Source: Methanolobus profundi (GTDB lineage: Archaea; Halobacteriota; Methanosarcinia; Methanosarcinales; Methanosarcinaceae). From it: a stretch of 64,000 nt of DNA. Under the pieces are notes generated by a model. The model was not told the origin of the DNA. It saw only the letters and a program-made list of their open reading frames with translations, and searched no databases. Within the stretch, counting starts at the first letter, position 1. The number at the start of each line of letters is the position of its first letter. The position numbers and the translations under genes are program-made. Where the stretch lies: contig NZ_FOUJ01000002.1 in NCBI RefSeq assembly GCF_900114835.1, positions 16,089 through 80,088 on the forward strand. The letters run 5' to 3'. Shown here piece after piece: positions 60,883-64,000 of the stretch.

Positions 60883-63800
60883 TTATCGGAGATTTCCGAC
60901 CAACTCTTTAAGTGCCTCTATTGCTTCAGCTACTTTTGCCTGTGCTATCTCAACGGTCCAGCCACCTGCTGTGAACAGATAAGCTGCTCCACCAATTGCT
61001 GCTAATGCAACTGCTCCGAGAACATACCAGATAGTACCTGACTTCTCGAATACTTCGTAAGTAGTTGTAAGACCTCCAACCTCGACCTCATAGGTACCGA
61101 TCTCTTCTTCGGTGTGTTCGAACTCGATGGATGTAGAGTTACCCATGGACAGGGTCACTACCTGTGAATCCACAACAACATCATCTACCTTGAGCTCAAC
61201 AGTATATGAACCATCGGCAGTACCGCTGTTCTCGACATCAACACTTATAGTTGCTTCCTGTCCCTGTTGGATCTCAAGAGGACTTATCTCAAGGTTGCTG
61301 AACTCGAAATTAGCTGCCAGTTCCTGAACCTTGAAGTCCAGCTCAGCATCGTTCATACCTGATTTTGTTGCGATTATCTTGTGAGTTCCTGCCTCTGTAG
61401 ATGTGTAGGTAACCGTACCATCACTACCGGTGGTACCGATCGATTTGCCATCAAAGGTTACTTCTACACCTGAAATGGAGTCGCCACCGATCGATGTCAT
61501 CACAAAGATGGTCATTGAAGTTCCTTCATAGACATCATCAGGAGAGACCTCAATGCTCATTGCGCGGGTCTCATCATCTGCATCTATAACTTCAAGGTCC
61601 TCTGAACCGGTTCCGTATCCATCCTTCTCAGCAGTTATCTCAAATTCACCTGCTTCATCAGGAGTGTACTCCAATGTACCTTCGTCGTCAGTAGTACCGA
61701 TCGTTGTACCGTCTACCTTGATAGTTGCATCACTTATTGAAGCACCACGTGATGTTACTTCGATGGTAACTTCCTCATCTGTTGTAACTGTGGACTCACT
61801 GAGCTCAATGCTTAGTGATTCTGAAGTACCTACTGTTTCTTCGACATATGGATAATATCTGAGTGTACTGGAGTCTGCGACCCTTATGCCGACCTTACCC
61901 ATCAAAGTGATATCCTTGTCCTTGCTGAGTGAGATAGAATCCTCATTCTTCATGACAATGGAAGTGTCACTATAGCTGGTGATCTCCATCTCATCATATG
62001 TCTCACCATCTTCGAGGCTCAGATAATCTTCTGATATCTGGAAGATACCCTGAACGAAGACAGCATTGGATTCAGTACCTGCAAAGACATCGTTGAAGTG
62101 AACTACGATGAGAGGTACATCGTCAGCATCTCCAAGATCGATCTCATAGACATAGTCATCATCAGAAGCTACTATACTTGTGTCTACTTCATCCCCATCT
62201 TTATACAATTCTACCATGACACGATCACCATCAGTGTCAACTTCCACTATGTCCAGGGTGTAACCCTCTTCCAGTTCAAGTGCACGTCCGGAATAAATTG
62301 AGAACTCATCATCGTCATCCATGAGGACTTCAGACAACTGACCATTGGAAATGAGACTTACTTCATCAACATCTTCCATATCAGTGTCATCGGAGTAACC
62401 AGCGAAATATTTCTCTGCCATAAATCCAATGACCTCGAACTCACCCCATTCGGAGTGCTCGAAATCAACTGACGCAACGGTACTTGTGTAAACAAGCTTA
62501 CCATCATCGATGGTCCTTCCTGATATCTCGGTCAGTTCAAGTTCCTCTGTTGATATACCTTCATCGATATCATAATAGAAACCTTCAAAGTTCAGTGGGG
62601 TCCATGTGAGAAGATCAGTTGTTTCTGCAACTGTTCCACGAAGTTCATAGGTTCCTGGTTCGGTCATGTCCACAAATGGTGCGAACCTGAGATCACTGTT
62701 GTCAGCAACTATGAGATTGATACTTCCCATGAGGTTGATCTCCTTTCCTTTTGAAAGGGAGATCGTACCTTCATTCTCCATCTCTATCAGGTCGTCGCCG
62801 ATGGATGTTATCTCCATCTCACCATAGCTTTCCCCGTCATCAAGCTCCAGATAGTCATCAGATATCTGGAAGATACCCTGAACGAAGACAGCATTGGATT
62901 CAGTTCCACTGAAAACATCATCGAAGTGTACAATAACGATCGCCACATCATCGGCGTCACCAAGGTCATCCGTGTAAACGTAATCCTCACCGCTGGAAAT
63001 AACACCACTGTCAAGATCATCGCCATCCTTTGTGAGTGTCACATAAACACTTTCACCATTGACATCGACCTCAACGATGTTGAGTGCATAACCTTCCTCA
63101 AGTTCAAGTGAGGAACCAGCGAAAACAGAGTCCTCTTCATCATCATCAATAAGGATCTTTGATAACTGACCAGCAGACATCATGCTGACCTCGTCGACAC
63201 CATCGATATCAGTATCATCAGTGTATCCTGCAAAGTATTTCTCTGCCATGAAACCTATAACCTGATATGATCCCCAGCCACTACGGTCGAAATCTGTATC
63301 CACCGGTCTTGTCTGGTACAGAATATCTCCTTCACTAAGTGAACGGTCGATATTGAAGATCGTCATGTTCTCAGAGCTAAGTCCTGATTCAAGATCATAG
63401 AAGAAACCAGAGAATGATTTTGCATCCCAGACATATTTGTCTGCAGACTGATCAGCGTTCTCGTCCCATATCCTATCACCTGTGTAATAGTTCTGTGAAT
63501 ATACAGTAATTGTCGTAGTTGTAGAATCAGACCCATCAGCGTTAGTTGCAGTAAGAGTGACATTATATGTGCCTACAGAATCAAAGGTATGTACTGGATC
63601 CTGAACTGTTGAATTAGCACTGCCATCATCGAAGTCCCATTCCCAAGATGTTGGTGTGTTGGTTGAAGTATCATTGAACTGAACTATGAGAGAAACTTCA
63701 CCTTCAGTTACATTTGTGTCAAATGAAGCAACTGGTGGATTGGAAGCTACAACTGCATTGACTGTTATATAATTGGTCTTGGTCTGAACATCACTTTCAG

Positions 63801-64000
63801 TACCATTTATTGCTGTAAGAACTACGGTATAGGTACCAGCAGAACTGTAAGTGTAAATTGGATCTTGTGCAGCGGAATCATTAATACCGTCATTGTCAAA
63901 GTCCCAGGCCCATTCAGTAGCATTTGTTGAAGCATCGGTGAACTGAACAGTAAGTGGTTCATCACCAGAAGTTACATTTGCACTGAAATCTGCAACTGGA
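60883..64000 (-). CDS. Partial S-layer duplication-domain protein with PKD domains, running off the window
   Basis: The frame stays open on the minus strand from 60883 to the window end, at least 1039 residues, so the N-terminus is missing. From the N-terminal side there are at least two PKD domains (about 63500-63990, each with W-x-WDFDD or WAWDFDN and GTY-x-V-x-LTA), then two S-layer duplication (DUF1608-type) domains (about 62550-63460 and 61800-62550, each with GFMAEKYFAGY and SNAVFVQGIFQIS), two Ig-like and a CARDB-like domain, and a C-terminal membrane helix (near 60980-61040) followed by an amphipathic cytoplasmic tail. S-layer proteins of Methanosarcina carry the same tandem. There is no PGF-CTERM motif, so anchoring is by the helix itself. 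An internal ATG at 63366 is not the real start. Confidence 0.9.
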   Translation of the reverse strand, partial: PVADFSANVTSGDEPLTVQFTDASTNATEWAWDFDNDGINDSAAQDPIYTYSSAGTYTVVLTAINGTESDVQTKTNYITVNAVVASNPPVASFDTNVTEGEVSLIVQFNDTSTNTPTSWEWDFDDGSANSTVQDPVHTFDSVGTYNVTLTATNADGSDSTTTTITVYSQNYYTGDRIWDENADQSADKYVWDAKSFSGFFYDLESGLSSENMTIFNIDRSLSEGDILYQTRPVDTDFDRSGWGSYQVIGFMAEKYFAGYTDDTDIDGVDEVSMMSAGQLSKILIDDDEEDSVFAGSSLELEEGYALNIVEVDVNGESVYVTLTKDGDDLDSGVISSGEDYVYTDDLGDADDVAIVIVHFDDVFSGTESNAVFVQGIFQISDDYLELDDGESYGEMEITSIGDDLIEMENEGTISLSKGKEINLMGSINLIVADNSDLRFAPFVDMTEPGTYELRGTVAETTDLLTWTPLNFEGFYYDIDEGISTEELELTEISGRTIDDGKLVYTSTVASVDFEHSEWGEFEVIGFMAEKYFAGYSDDTDMEDVDEVSLISNGQLSEVLMDDDDEFSIYSGRALELEEGYTLDIVEVDTDGDRVMVELYKDGDEVDTSIVASDDDYVYEIDLGDADDVPLIVVHFNDVFAGTESNAVFVQGIFQISEDYLSLEDGETYDEMEITSYSDTSIVMKNEDSISLSKDKDITLMGKVGIRVADSSTLRYYPYVEETVGTSESLSIELSESTVTTDEEVTIEVTSRGASISDATIKVDGTTIGTTDDEGTLEYTPDEAGEFEITAEKDGYGTGSEDLEVIDADDETRAMSIEVSPDDVYEGTSMTIFVMTSIGGDSISGVEVTFDGKSIGTTGSDGTVTYTSTEAGTHKIIATKSGMNDAELDFKVQELAANFEFSNLEISPLEIQQGQEATISVDVENSGTADGSYTVELKVDDVVVDSQVVTLSMGNSTSIEFEHTEEEIGTYEVEVGGLTTTYEVFEKSGTIWYVLGAVALAAIGGAAYLFTAGGWTVEIAQAKVAEAIEALKELVGNLR

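Noticed and set aside
1..64000. tRNA, rRNA, CRISPR arrays and insertion sequences
   Set aside because: All larger gaps were read for tRNA cloverleaf landmarks, regularly spaced repeats and transposase-like products; none was recognised by eye, though small RNAs could be missed.

Overview
The window comes from a methanogenic archaeon of the Methanosarcinaceae, most likely a methylotrophic relative of Methanolobus or Methanococcoides; the genus is an inference from gene content. Supporting evidence: a thermosome subunit, Orc1/Cdc6, the archaeal modified mevalonate genes (aconitase-X pair plus UbiD-type decarboxylase), YcaO/TfuA of the McrA-thioglycine type, an S-layer duplication-domain protein, PGF-CTERM (archaeosortase) anchors, a group 1 membrane-bound [NiFe] hydrogenase and archaeal TATA boxes. 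No rRNA, tRNA, CRISPR array or insertion sequence was recognised.

Layout. 1-4.2 kb is accessory: a 5'-truncated gene with a PD-(D/E)XK nuclease-like domain, a repeat-rich and hairpin-rich non-coding stretch, a small membrane protein, and a two-gene unit with an HESIH zinc-site protein. 4.3-9.7 kb is a hydrogen/electron module: TatA, hydrogenase small and large subunits, a maturation protease whose start codon must be unusual, and a convergent multiheme cytochrome c with eight heme-type motifs, the fourth being CxxCK. 9.9-11.4 kb holds small conserved proteins. 11.8-20.6 kb is signalling and transport: CheW, a soluble chemoreceptor with three 90-residue repeats, an extradiol dioxygenase-like protein, a histidine kinase, a lone ABC ATPase and a membrane TPR protein.

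21-30.3 kb is largely housekeeping: the three-gene isoprenoid operon followed by a B12/radical-SAM protein, an MFS transporter with a YkgJ-type protein, a 57-residue basic protein, the thermosome and Orc1/Cdc6. 30.4-37.7 kb carries sulfur, thioamide and metal genes: a cysteine desulfurase preceded by an unannotated-size 46-codon ORF and hairpin, a P460-like lipoprotein cytochrome, YcaO-TfuA, and a ZnuABC-type metal importer facing a DtxR-family repressor. 37.8-39.2 kb is a CstB-like persulfide dioxygenase/rhodanese.

39.7-47.2 kb encodes a 2014-residue secreted protein translationally coupled to a PGF-pre-PGF/PGF-CTERM anchor protein. 47.3-52.1 kb resembles the bacterial orange-protein (ORP) cluster: two ferredoxin-inserted MinD ATPases, two NifX/ORP-like proteins, DUF134 and Mrp, with a UppP-like phosphatase among them. 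52.2-60.8 kb has an anaerobic ribonucleotide reductase, an alpha/alpha-toroid protein, a PAS histidine kinase, a bactofilin-like protein, and a sulfonate/nitrate-type ABC importer with a divergent regulator. The right edge is an S-layer/PKD surface protein running out of the window. Starts were chosen from Shine-Dalgarno spacing; functions are from family recognition by eye, not from searches.
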